Origin: CAKZSB01 sp964573105
GTDB taxonomy: Bacteria; Pseudomonadota; Gammaproteobacteria; Granulosicoccales; Granulosicoccaceae
Direction of reading: 5' to 3'
NCBI GenBank assembly: GCA_964573105.1
Contig: CAZNIS010000026.1
Span: 6,856-70,855, forward strand
DNA length: 64,000 bases
Positions 26,933 to 35,874 of this stretch are shown here, piece after piece (position 1 is the first letter of the stretch; each line of letters begins with the position of its first letter). Under the pieces are notes generated by a model that did not search any database, was not told the origin of the DNA, and saw only the letters and a program-made list of their open reading frames with translations. Made by a program: the position numbers and the translations under genes.

Positions 26933-28609
26933 TCAGGTTTTATCCTTGTTGCGCGCTGCTTGCTGTTGCCTCCACTGCGGGTAGTCACGCCGTGCTGCGG
27001 ATTCAGATATCAGCCCCTCACGCACATCGGCGTCGATCGCGTGCACACTGCGTTGCTCAGGCAGGCCGAAGCCGCCGCCTCCCGGTGTCTCGAAAATCAG
27101 TGTCTCGGTGTGGGGTATTCGCAGCACACCTTTGCCCGGCAGCGGCTCGCCGTGTTCACCCAGACGAACGCGGCCAACGGCACCCGCGCCGCCGCCACGC
27201 CTGCCGCTGGCACCAAAGCGCAGGCGCTCCAGTGATAAAAACAGCAGGATGTCGTTGTCGCCTGCCGGCTGCAGTTCGATCCGCTGGCCCAGGCCGCCGC
27301 GAAACTCGCCGCAGCCTGCGCTGTCGGTGCGCAGTTCGCGGCGATGAAAAACGACGGGCGCCGCCGATTCGGTCGTTTCAACCTGGCTGCCCCACACGCC
27401 ACTTGGAAACGCGGTGACCGACAGGCCATCTTTAATTGGCCGTGCGCCGGTGCCGCCGTTGAACACCAGTTCCAGCGCAAAGTGATAATTCGCATCGGCA
27501 TCGGCTGTATTACGCAGTGGCAGATCGAACATGCATGATGCGCCCTCGGCCGGAACTTTGTCCGGCAACGCCTGGTGCAGGCAGCCATAGACGAGATCGG
27601 GTGTCATCTGGCCTATCGTGTGGCGCATCGCAACCGGTGCTGGCGGCTGTGCGTTTAGAATGCAGCCTGCAGGTGCGGCAACGGTAAAAGGTTCCAGAGA
27701 GCCTGCATTGTTTGGAATGTCCGCGCCGATGATGCAGCGCAGCGCAAACACGGAATAGGCTGTCGCGTAATTTAGCGGCACATTGATGCCTTTGGCAGAG
27801 CAATCCGATGTGCCTGAAAAATCCAGTTGAATGTCGGCGTCGTTGACGGTGAGTGTCGCGTGCAGATCGATATCTGACTCATAGCCCTCGATCGATAATT
27901 TGCTTTGGTAGCGCCCGTTTGGCACGTCGGCGATGGCTTGCTCGCAGCCGCGTTTCGAGGTGCTGATGATGTAGTCGGCAAGGGCGTCGAGATCGGTCAG
28001 GGAAAACTCGTCCATCATATCGATCACTCGTCTGGCGCCGGTTTCACAACACGCCGACAGGGCATAGATATCCCCCTCGTTGGCAACCGGTTCGCGCGAG
28101 TTTGCCTTGATGATATCGAGCAACAGCGTGTTCATCTCTCCCTGTTTAACAAGGGTGCATGGCGGGATCAGCAGGCCTTCGTCGTAAATGTCGCTGCCCT
28201 CAGGCCCCATGCCAAGGCCACCGAGGTCGACCAGGTGCGAGGTGCAGGCGGTAAAGGCCACCAGTTCGCGCTGATAAAACACCGGCATCAGCAACAGAAA
28301 ATCATTTAAGTGCCCCGATGCAATCCACGGATCGTTAGTGGTATAGATGTCACCGGGCTGCATGTGCTGCGGTTGAATCAGATCGCGCAGTGTCAGAACC
28401 GCCTCAGCCATGGTATTGATGTGACCAGGCGTGCCGGTGACCGCCTGCGCGAGCATGCGCCCGTGACGATCGAAAACACCGGCCGAGATATCGCCACACT
28501 CGCGCACGATCGGACTGAATGCCGCGCGTATCAGCGCCTGGCCCTGTTCCTCGACCACGGCGAGCAGACGATTCCACAGCACTTGATATCTCGCGTTGTC
28601 CATCGTCAT
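26933..28609 (-). CDS. hyuB: Hydantoinase/oxoprolinase subunit B
   Basis: This 558-residue protein starts at ATG 28609, overlapping the hyuA stop in ATGA. A longer frame into hyuA has no family content. The N-terminal ECGDISAGVFDRHGRMLAQ and NDPWIASGHLNDFLL are hallmarks of the hydantoinase B family. A glycine-rich ending (ETLIFETPGGGGFG) is also typical. With HyuA it forms an ATP-dependent N-methylhydantoinase/5-oxoprolinase-type enzyme that opens five-membered cyclic amides. It is cytoplasmic. Confidence 0.93.
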   Translation of the reverse strand: MTMDNARYQVLWNRLLAVVEEQGQALIRAAFSPIVRECGDISAGVFDRHGRMLAQAVTGTPGHINTMAEAVLTLRDLIQPQHMQPGDIYTTNDPWIASGHLNDFLLLMPVFYQRELVAFTACTSHLVDLGGLGMGPEGSDIYDEGLLIPPCTLVKQGEMNTLLLDIIKANSREPVANEGDIYALSACCETGARRVIDMMDEFSLTDLDALADYIISTSKRGCEQAIADVPNGRYQSKLSIEGYESDIDLHATLTVNDADIQLDFSGTSDCSAKGINVPLNYATAYSVFALRCIIGADIPNNAGSLEPFTVAAPAGCILNAQPPAPVAMRHTIGQMTPDLVYGCLHQALPDKVPAEGASCMFDLPLRNTADADANYHFALELVFNGGTGARPIKDGLSVTAFPSGVWGSQVETTESAAPVVFHRRELRTDSAGCGEFRGGLGQRIELQPAGDNDILLFLSLERLRFGASGRRGGGAGAVGRVRLGEHGEPLPGKGVLRIPHTETLIFETPGGGGFGLPEQRSVHAIDADVREGLISESAARRDYPQWRQQQAARNKDKT

Positions 28610-30705
28610 CGTTCGCGTACCTTCACGGTGTTTCGTTGCAGATGGATATTGCCGGCAGAATCGATGCGGGCGCAAAAATCGGCGCTGACCAGCGTCGTCG
28701 TCTGCGGCTCCTGAATCAGCGCGGGCCCGGCAATCTCTGTGTCTTCTGGCAGGGCCGTGCGATGCCACACCGGCACCTTTATCGTCGCACCGGTCACATC
28801 ACAGGTAATGGTGCGCGAGCCGGCGGATTCGGGCGCTTGCAAATCGGTGTGGGCGCGATCGCGTGCAAGCGGGGTTGCCACGGTTGCGACACTGACTCCC
28901 CAGTTCAGTATTTCTATCTGCATGCCCGGTACCGGACGCGAGAACTGCGTTTGATAGAAGCTGTCGAACCGGTCTTGCAGATCGAGTTTGTCATCGACTT
29001 GCAGTGCGCGCTCGGGCAGTTCGATTTCTATCTCGTGGCCCTGGCCTCGATAGCGCATGAAAGCGTATCGACGCACGAACAGCGGCGCGTCGTTCGATGC
29101 CTGTCCCACCACGGCTGTCGCCTCGGCGATCAGTGCCTGTAGAAAAGTGTTGATGTCATCCACATCCAGTTGCGCGAGCAAGGTGTAGCGACTTTTAACG
29201 ATTTCAAACGATACCGGCGCATGCAAAAAACCAACGGCCGAACCGACACTCGGATCGGGCGGGATGAGAATCTTTTCAATGCCGGCACGCCGGGCGACGC
29301 GGGTGGCGTGCAAGGGTCCGTTGCCGCCAAACGCGATCATGACCCGATCGGCGAGATCTTTGCCAGACTCGACCGCGTGCATGCGCGCCGCGTTGGCCAT
29401 GTTCTCGTTGACGATCTCACTGATGCCGATCGCCGCGCGATCTAGTGGCAGGTCGAGTGGTTCGGCCACGTGTTGTGTGATGGCGGCTTGTGTCCTTTGC
29501 GGCTGCAGCGGCAGTCTTCCTTCTGCAAAAAGTGCCGGGTCGAGCAGTCCGAGTGCCAGATCGGCATCGGTCACCGTCGCGTTAACACCGCCCTTGCCGT
29601 AGGCTGCGGGCCCGGGTTCGCTGCCGGCGCTCTGCGGGCCAACCTGCAGGCGACCGAGTTTGTCGACACTGGCAATAGAGCCGCCACCGGCACCGATTTC
29701 GATCATCTCGAGCACCGGAATCCGCACTGGCATGCCGCTGCCTTTGATAAACCGCGCGGCGCGTGCGATCTCGAACTGTCGCGATCGTTGCGGGCGATAG
29801 TCGTCGATCAGGCACAGCTTCGCGGTAGTGCCACCCATATCGAATGACAGTACCGATTGCGCGTGTTGCCGCCTTGCGATTTCGGCCGCCAGCACCGCGC
29901 CACCGGCCGGGCCGGATTCGACCAGTCGGATCGGCAGCCGCGCCGCAGTGTCGAGTGTGGTCATGCCACCGCTGGCGGTGATCATTAGAATCGGGCATCG
30001 CATACCGGCAGATTTGAAGTGTGCGTCGAACTTTTCCAGATAGCCCGCCATCAGCGGCTGTATATAGGCATTGGCGACGGTGGTGCACAGTCGGTCGAAC
30101 TCGCGCGCCTCCGGTGAAACATCGCTGGAGAGTGAAATACTTAAATCGGGTCGCACCGCGAGCAGCGCCTCTTTTAGTTGCCGCTCGTGCTGCGCGTTGG
30201 CGTAGGCGTGCAACAGGCAGATGGCAACAGCATCGACCTGGTGTTTTTCAATCTCGACAAGCAGTCCGGGCACAGCGTCCAGCGCCAGAGGTTTTATTAT
30301 TTGTCCCTGCCAGTCGACACGCTCCGGTACGGTAAAGCTGCGCGCACGCGGGACGATCAGATTCGGTTTGTCGAGCATCACATCGTACTGGTCGTAGCGG
30401 CGCTCGTAGGCGATTTCCAGAATATCTCTGAAACCCTCGGTCGTGATCGTCGCGACTGTGGCCCCTCTGCGTTCGATCAGTGCGTTGGTTGCGAGCGTGG
30501 TGCCGTGGATGAAAAGTGAAATTTCATTGATGCTGACGCTTGCGTTTTGCAGCACGCGTTCAACGCCGTGCCAGGCGCCCTGTGTCGGGTTGTCGTGTGT
30601 GGTTGGGGTTTTGGCGCTGGCAAGTACCTTGCCGCCGTGTTGCATCAACACGGTATCGGTAAAGGTGCCGCCGATGTCGACCGCCAGTTGACAGCTCTTT
30701 TGCAT
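28606..30705 (-). CDS. hyuA: Hydantoinase/oxoprolinase subunit A
   Basis: This 699-residue protein has the N-terminal ASKHA-type ATP-binding motif VDIGGTFTDTVL (residues about 9-20). FIHGTTLATNALIER, the second nucleotide-binding segment LSFDMGGTTAKLCLID and the Gly-rich IGAGGGSIA follow. FGGNGPLHATRVARRAG is typical of hydantoinase A. It is the first gene of the leftward five-gene operon. The 251-base region upstream (30706-30956) should hold the promoter but shows no obvious operator. Confidence 0.93.
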   Translation of the reverse strand: MQKSCQLAVDIGGTFTDTVLMQHGGKVLASAKTPTTHDNPTQGAWHGVERVLQNASVSINEISLFIHGTTLATNALIERRGATVATITTEGFRDILEIAYERRYDQYDVMLDKPNLIVPRARSFTVPERVDWQGQIIKPLALDAVPGLLVEIEKHQVDAVAICLLHAYANAQHERQLKEALLAVRPDLSISLSSDVSPEAREFDRLCTTVANAYIQPLMAGYLEKFDAHFKSAGMRCPILMITASGGMTTLDTAARLPIRLVESGPAGGAVLAAEIARRQHAQSVLSFDMGGTTAKLCLIDDYRPQRSRQFEIARAARFIKGSGMPVRIPVLEMIEIGAGGGSIASVDKLGRLQVGPQSAGSEPGPAAYGKGGVNATVTDADLALGLLDPALFAEGRLPLQPQRTQAAITQHVAEPLDLPLDRAAIGISEIVNENMANAARMHAVESGKDLADRVMIAFGGNGPLHATRVARRAGIEKILIPPDPSVGSAVGFLHAPVSFEIVKSRYTLLAQLDVDDINTFLQALIAEATAVVGQASNDAPLFVRRYAFMRYRGQGHEIEIELPERALQVDDKLDLQDRFDSFYQTQFSRPVPGMQIEILNWGVSVATVATPLARDRAHTDLQAPESAGSRTITCDVTGATIKVPVWHRTALPEDTEIAGPALIQEPQTTTLVSADFCARIDSAGNIHLQRNTVKVRER

Positions 30706-30956
30706 AGCCTGATAGACGTTAATGCATGTATCGGAGAGTGGGCATCGAGTGTTGCCGGCTCACAAGACTACAGGCAACGGTGAGGAGATCGAAACAGGCA
30801 CAGCGAGAGGTCAAGCCCTGCTGAGGTTTCGAGTGGCCAGAGGGGAGGTCAGGCGACCAGATCGCAGCCGGTGTGGCGACGGATGGCAGGATGTACGATG
30901 ACAGTCATAGCGCTACTCTAACGGCAGTTATTGTGGATTGCCAGCACGGCCTGCAC

Positions 30957-31925
30957 TCAGTATCCCCTGTCTGGATCCACCACGCGTGCAAGTGGCTGGC
31001 CGCGCCGATAACGATGCAGATTGTCGGCGAACATCTCAACCGAGCGCTGCGCCCAGCCCGGGTACACCGATGAGCAATGCGGCGTGATAATGACATTGTC
31101 CATCGACCAGAAATCGTGGGCCTGAGGCAAGGGTTCGATCGCAAATACATCGAGTGCGGCTGCCGCAAGCTTGCCGCTTTGCAGGGCATGCAGCAACGAT
31201 GGTTCGTGCACCACGCCGCCACGCGAGATATCTACCAGCATGGCGGTCGATTTCATCATTGCGAATTCGTTGCTTGCGAGCAGGTGCCTAGTATTGGCCA
31301 GCAACGGCACAGCCACGACAATGACATCCGCCTGTGGCAACAGTTCGCGCAGCGCGTCCTGCCCGAACACCGCGTCGACATTATCCATCGGCGCCGGGTT
31401 TGCGCGTACGCCCAGCACCGTCATGTCCATTGCTTTGAAGCGTCGCGCCACCGCCGTGCCGGTTTGCCCAAGCCCGATCAGTAGCGCCGATTTACCGGCA
31501 ATTGGTGTGACGCTGCCGGCGACCCAGCGACGTTGCTGCTGTGCGCGATGAAAACCGCGCAAATCCAGCTGTAACGACAGCACGCAACCCAGCACGTATT
31601 CAGCCATCATGTCAGCGGCCACACCCGCCGCGTTGGTCACGGTGAGACTGGCAGCATCCCACGGCGCCAGATGATCGGTGCCAGAGCCCCCGACGGCGAT
31701 CCATTTCACGTGTTCGGCAGAGCGCAGTTCACTGGCGGGATAGCCGGGGGTGCCGTCAAACCGCACGCTGTAGACCACCTCGGCACGTGACTGTTGCAGC
31801 GCGCGGGCAAGGCCGTTGTAGCTGTCGCAGGTGTGGATGGCGAGATCCGAGTGTGTGTGATGCACGGTCTCGAGTGCTGGCTGTGGATCATCGGTGTGCA
31901 GCAGTACAATGGGTGACAGGTTCAT
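30957..31925 (-). CDS. D-isomer-specific 2-hydroxyacid dehydrogenase
   Basis: This 322-residue NAD(P)-dependent dehydrogenase has a Rossmann motif (LLIGLGQTGTAVARR) at about residues 147-161. The catalytic residues are visible: Arg in VDISRGGVV, Glu in FAIEPLP and His in ITPHCSS. It interconverts a 2-keto acid and a D-2-hydroxy acid. It lies upstream of hyuA on the same strand with a 251-base gap, so it may be separately transcribed. Only 31 bases separate its start from the divergent MmgE/PrpD gene. Confidence 0.9.
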   Translation of the reverse strand: MNLSPIVLLHTDDPQPALETVHHTHSDLAIHTCDSYNGLARALQQSRAEVVYSVRFDGTPGYPASELRSAEHVKWIAVGGSGTDHLAPWDAASLTVTNAAGVAADMMAEYVLGCVLSLQLDLRGFHRAQQQRRWVAGSVTPIAGKSALLIGLGQTGTAVARRFKAMDMTVLGVRANPAPMDNVDAVFGQDALRELLPQADVIVVAVPLLANTRHLLASNEFAMMKSTAMLVDISRGGVVHEPSLLHALQSGKLAAAALDVFAIEPLPQAHDFWSMDNVIITPHCSSVYPGWAQRSVEMFADNLHRYRRGQPLARVVDPDRGY

Positions 31926-31956
31926 CCCGTGTCGTCGTGTTCAAGGATCAGTCAGC

Positions 31957-33318
31957 ATGCATGGTAAATCATCCGCTCTGTCGCGTATCAGCGATTTTGT
32001 GCTGCACACAAGTGCCGACGAGATCCCCGATTCCACCTTGCGAACAGCTGCGCTGTTATTACTCGATACGCTGGGTATTTGCGCGGCCTCTGCACCCATG
32101 CAGGCCGGGGTCATCGGCCGCGACCTCGCGACCAGGCTCTACGCGACAACGGATGCCGGCACGCGCGCCCAGATGCTGTTTGACGGCCGATCCGTCAGTC
32201 TCGCCGGTGCGCTTTATGCCGCCGCGAACCAGACCGACAACCTGGACGGCCACGACGGCTACAACCCCACCAAGGGCCACATCGGCGTGGTCGCCGCACC
32301 CGCCCTCGCGATACTCGCACAGCACAACCCCGCGCTCACCGGTCGCGACGCACTGGCGGCACTGGTGATTGGCTATGAAGTGGCCGGGCGCGCCGGTATC
32401 GCGCTGCACGACAGCGTGAGCGATTATCATACCTCGGGTGCATGGCACGGACTGGGCGTCGTGGCGATGGCGGCCAGACTGCGTGGCCACACCGCAGAAC
32501 AACTGCGCCAGGCGCTCGGCGTCGCCGAGTATCACGGGCCGCGCAGCCAGATGATGCGCGAGATCGCCAACCCAACGATGCTGCACGACGGTGCGTCCTG
32601 GGGCGGTCTGTCGAGCATGTCGGCCGTGATCGCGGCCGAGGCCGGATTCACCGGCGCACCAGCGCTGACCATTGAAGCGGACGAGGTGGCTGCGCACTGG
32701 GCAGATCTTGGCACCCTTTGGCAAACCGATCTGCAGTACATCAAGCCCTATCCGGTGTGTCGCTGGGCGCATGCCGCAATTGATGCCGCGCGCGAATTGT
32801 GCCGGACGCACGGGCTGCAATTGCAGCAGATTCAATCGATCTCGATCGGCAGCTTTGCCAACGCGATCGCGCTGTATCCGGGTATGCCGTCCACCACCTC
32901 GCAGGCGCAATACAGTCTGCCGTTCAGCGTCGCGACGATGATCTGCCATGGCCATATCGGACTTCAACATATCTCGGGCAGTGGATTGTCTGATCCGGCT
33001 GTGGCGGCGCTGGTGGATCGCATAGACACACGCGTGGAAGCGCGACACGAAGCGCGCTACCCGGTCGGGCGCTGGGCGGATGTGGTGTTTACGCTTACCA
33101 GTGGCGAGACACTGCGCTCGGGCGATGTTCACGCCAGAGGAGGGCCGGAGCGGTCTTTCTCAGCCGATGATATCGTGGAAAAGTTCGACGCGTTTGCAGC
33201 ACCGGTATTGGGGCCACATCGCGCAGGGCGCCTGCGCGATGCCGTGCTTGCGTTGAACGATCGCAACGCAACTTTTGCGTCGGTAGCCGATTGTCTCTAC
33301 GCTCCACTGCAAGAGTAG
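31957..33318 (+). CDS. MmgE/PrpD-family protein
   Basis: This 453-residue protein starts at ATG 31957, with AAGGA 9 bases upstream. The longer frame would start inside the divergent gene. The MmgE/PrpD fold is indicated by LLLDTLGICAAS, QTDNLDGHDGYNPTKGHIG, GYEVAGRAGIAL and KPYPVCRWAHAAIDA. Family members include 2-methylcitrate dehydratase, immune-responsive-gene-1 (cis-aconitate decarboxylase) and iminodisuccinate epimerase. No other methylcitrate gene is present, so PrpD itself is unlikely. A role on a dicarboxylate or imino acid from the neighbouring hydantoin/maleate-type cluster is plausible but unproven. Confidence 0.88.
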   Translation: MHGKSSALSRISDFVLHTSADEIPDSTLRTAALLLLDTLGICAASAPMQAGVIGRDLATRLYATTDAGTRAQMLFDGRSVSLAGALYAAANQTDNLDGHDGYNPTKGHIGVVAAPALAILAQHNPALTGRDALAALVIGYEVAGRAGIALHDSVSDYHTSGAWHGLGVVAMAARLRGHTAEQLRQALGVAEYHGPRSQMMREIANPTMLHDGASWGGLSSMSAVIAAEAGFTGAPALTIEADEVAAHWADLGTLWQTDLQYIKPYPVCRWAHAAIDAARELCRTHGLQLQQIQSISIGSFANAIALYPGMPSTTSQAQYSLPFSVATMICHGHIGLQHISGSGLSDPAVAALVDRIDTRVEARHEARYPVGRWADVVFTLTSGETLRSGDVHARGGPERSFSADDIVEKFDAFAAPVLGPHRAGRLRDAVLALNDRNATFASVADCLYAPLQE

Positions 33319-33432
33319 ATATCAACCTCGCCTGCATTCATCACGGCGACGGTATCGGCAACGGCGGGAGCCTGCGTCGGGATCGATCCTTTTAATTTTG
33401 CGTGCAGAATTAGCCGGCGCCGGCAGGCCGCA

Positions 33433-34062
33433 TCAGTTTTGCGGTGGCTGGTACAACTCCACGTGGTGCAGATTCATCGTATAAGCAGACGTGGCGATGT
33501 CGTTTTCGTGCAGCGTTGTCCGTAGTTCGCCCTGAATCCAGTACGGTTGATAGATATCGGTGACGTTCAGCTTTTGTTCGGAATCCACCAGGATCAGCTG
33601 GTTCGGGGGCGGCGGAGGTACATGGATGCAGGCGCCGAAATACGGGACGAAAAAGAATTGTCTGACGGACTGATCGGTGTCGAATTCCAGCGGTACGATA
33701 AACCCGGCAATGCGAACGTCCTTGCCATCCAGTTCGGGGCGGATGCTGGTTGAGATCAGCGCCTTTTCATAAGCAGTTTCCGCTTCAGTGGCAGGTGCCT
33801 TAAGCGGGTCCAGGAGTGTGTCGTCGGCCGACCCCTCTTCGATATCAAAAATGAACTCCGGAGGATTTAACAAGGCCTGTAAGTCGCTATCCGGCAGCAG
33901 ATCGGTCCACTCGTAGGTGTCGTACTGTCTGTCTGGATCGGCGATCGTGGTCGTCAGGGCGGAGGTATCTCGATCGGCCGCGTTGTCGCCACAAGCTGTG
34001 AGCATCGCGGCGCACCCCAACAGCACGGCAGCCATCAGCTTACCTGGCTGGTTTGTCAACAT
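33433..34062 (-). CDS. DUF3299 lipoprotein of the zinc-acquisition island
   Basis: This 209-residue lipoprotein has a signal peptide MLTNQPGKLMAAVLLG and lipobox LTAC. ATG 34062 is chosen over an ATG 60 bases upstream so that the signal begins correctly. Residues about 110-205 match DUF3299: IAGFIVPLEFD, QFFFVPYFGACIHVPPPP and VTDIYQPYWIQG. DUF3299 lipoproteins often occur beside zinc- or metal-linked ABC transporters. It is probably anchored in a periplasmic membrane leaflet, with a possible metal-handling Cys-x-His centre (ACIH). It lies 358 bases downstream of the metal permease gene and may have its own promoter. Confidence 0.8.
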   Translation of the reverse strand: MLTNQPGKLMAAVLLGCAAMLTACGDNAADRDTSALTTTIADPDRQYDTYEWTDLLPDSDLQALLNPPEFIFDIEEGSADDTLLDPLKAPATEAETAYEKALISTSIRPELDGKDVRIAGFIVPLEFDTDQSVRQFFFVPYFGACIHVPPPPPNQLILVDSEQKLNVTDIYQPYWIQGELRTTLHENDIATSAYTMNLHHVELYQPPQN

Positions 34063-34420
34063 TCTGTTCAGAAAACTTGAAATGTGCACGTAGTATATCT
34101 CGCGAATGTGTCGACAGGGCACCAGCGACGGCAGGTTTCACACGCGGGTCAGAGCCCGATCCGCTGTACGATCTGTCAGCGTATCCGCTGCAACGATTGG
34201 TCTGGTAGATTGACTGCAGCGTCCAGCAGCAGATTTAGTCCGAAAGCCTATATGTGCCTGGATCGCCAATGTTCCCCTTCGGCTGATGGTTGTTTTTATG
34301 AAGCCCAATCTCACAATATTTGTGATGATCCGGTGTCGATTCAACCTCGGTGTATTACTGATTCAACAGTTGCTTGCCGAACGGCTGCAGCGTGTGCACA
34401 CGCGTTAACTGCGCGCCACA
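34063..34420. other. 358-base region upstream of the DUF3299 gene
   Basis: This region lies between the metal permease stop and the DUF3299 start, both on the minus strand. The only clear element is the inverted repeat TCACAA-N3-TTGTGA at 34311-34325, about 250 bases before the DUF3299 start codon. It could be an operator. No gene and no T-tract terminator is visible. Confidence 0.35.
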
Positions 34421-35266
34421 TCAGCTGGGTCGCAAGCTGGGTCGCAGCCAGGCCAGTGCAAGATAGAGCGCAGACAGCAAGCCAGTAGTCAGCACAATCG
34501 TGGGTACGGTCGAAATTCGATCAAAATGCAGCGAGAGTAGGAAACCGGCACTAAAACCCGAAATGGCTGCCACGCAAATCAGTACAAAGTGTCGTTTGAT
34601 CGAAGGCACGCGCGTGGAGCTAAGCATCACGGTGGGCAGCAGCAGAAACGCGATGGTAAACAGAAATCCCATCGCATAAATCGAAGTGACGATTAGCAAT
34701 AGCGACAGTGTCCTGAAAACCAGCAATGCAAAACGGTTGTCTGGCGGCGTGCCGCTCATGATTGAAATCGTAAACGACTGGTCTGAAAAGCGCTTCCAGC
34801 CGATCAGCAGTACCGTTAGCACGAGCGCAGAAACGCCAGATGAAACCCATAGCGTGTTGCCGGATATGGTCACGATATCGCCAAAAAAAGCTTGTGAAAA
34901 ATGGCTCTCAAGGGCAGGGAAGAAAGATACCAGCCAGTAACTCATGGCGAGCAGCAGTGAAAAAAGTGCCAGATGAATGCCGCTTTCGGTAGCCGCTCGG
35001 CCGGATGCTAACCGATCGCTGACGAGCGCGGTCAATGAAGCGAACAACAAACCGGTAATCAGCGGCAATTCATTTGCACTGACTGCTGCACTGCCAAAAT
35101 TCAGCGCAGCCCCTGCGAGCACGCCGACCGTGGCAGCCTGACTGATTACCAGACACTGCAGCGACTGATTCCGCGATACCAAATGACAGCCCAATAGCGC
35201 CAGCGCAGTCGCGCAAAGCAGTCCGGACACAATGGCACCGAGATAGAGTGGCAGCAACTCGATCAT
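34421..35266 (-). CDS. Metal ABC transporter permease (ABC-3 / ZnuB-like)
   Basis: This 281-residue inner-membrane protein has seven to eight hydrophobic segments. Its pattern fits the ABC-3 family for Zn, Mn or Fe uptake: LLGCHLVSRNQSLQCLVISQAATVG, FFGDIVTIS, and MGFLFTIAFLLLPTVM near the cytoplasmic coupling helix. It overlaps the ATPase gene in ATGA. With the TroA-type binding protein and ATPase it forms a complete importer, here assigned to zinc from the Zur context. Confidence 0.9.
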   Translation of the reverse strand: MIELLPLYLGAIVSGLLCATALALLGCHLVSRNQSLQCLVISQAATVGVLAGAALNFGSAAVSANELPLITGLLFASLTALVSDRLASGRAATESGIHLALFSLLLAMSYWLVSFFPALESHFSQAFFGDIVTISGNTLWVSSGVSALVLTVLLIGWKRFSDQSFTISIMSGTPPDNRFALLVFRTLSLLLIVTSIYAMGFLFTIAFLLLPTVMLSSTRVPSIKRHFVLICVAAISGFSAGFLLSLHFDRISTVPTIVLTTGLLSALYLALAWLRPSLRPS

Positions 35267-35874
35267 AGCGAGATGTGCTTAATAGTCGCGTCGCGTAAAC
35301 TTTGGATTGTCTGAGACAAATTGTGTGTGCTAAGGATGACACACTTATTTTCAGTCAAGACGAATTGCCTGAGCGCCGCAGTGATTGCGATGCGACTGTC
35401 ATCGTCCAGATGATTAAACGGCTCGTCGAGCACAATCAATTCGGGTTTTGCCAGCAGCGTGCGAGTAAGCAAGGTCCGACGCCGTTCACCTCCGCTCGCG
35501 TGGTTCCAGCCCAAAGCGAGTTGCGATCTGTTCAAAAGCCCGGTTTGCACGATGTCTTCATCACTGACGGGAGCACGGGTGGATACCTGCAGTACGTCGC
35601 GCAGACTAAACGGCATATGCGTCTGACTTTCCTGTAGTTGTGGCAGGTAGCGAATCGCCGAGTGCGGCACCTTTAATTGCACCGAACCACTGAACCGCGG
35701 GCGTTGGTTCAGGATAATTTCAAGCAGCGTGGATTTGCCGGATCCGTTCGGCCCGGTGATGACGAGCATCTCGCCGCGAGTCAATTCGCAGTTGATGTGG
35801 CTTCCCAGTTGCCGGCCGTCCGGTGTGCTGTAACTGACCTCTCGCAACACCAGGATCGGCGCGACGCTGTTCAA
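35263..35874 (-). CDS. Metal ABC transporter ATP-binding protein (ZnuC-like)
   Basis: This 203-residue ATPase has Walker A GPNGSGKST, a signature variant ASGGERRRTLLTRTL, Walker B LIVLDEPFNHLD and the switch His in LSTHN. It is shorter than typical ZnuC (about 250) because it ends shortly after the switch region and lacks a C-terminal extension. It overlaps both neighbours by a few bases and is translationally coupled. Confidence 0.92.
   Translation of the reverse strand: MNSVAPILVLREVSYSTPDGRQLGSHINCELTRGEMLVITGPNGSGKSTLLEIILNQRPRFSGSVQLKVPHSAIRYLPQLQESQTHMPFSLRDVLQVSTRAPVSDEDIVQTGLLNRSQLALGWNHASGGERRRTLLTRTLLAKPELIVLDEPFNHLDDDSRIAITAALRQFVLTENKCVILSTHNLSQTIQSLRDATIKHISL

Noticed and set aside
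32059..33132. 357-residue open frame antisense to the MmgE/PrpD gene
   Set aside because: It is a G+C-driven shadow of a well-supported gene; no family features.
31957..33318. prpD (2-methylcitrate dehydratase)
   Set aside because: No prpB or prpC neighbours; the family is functionally broad, so no symbol is given.
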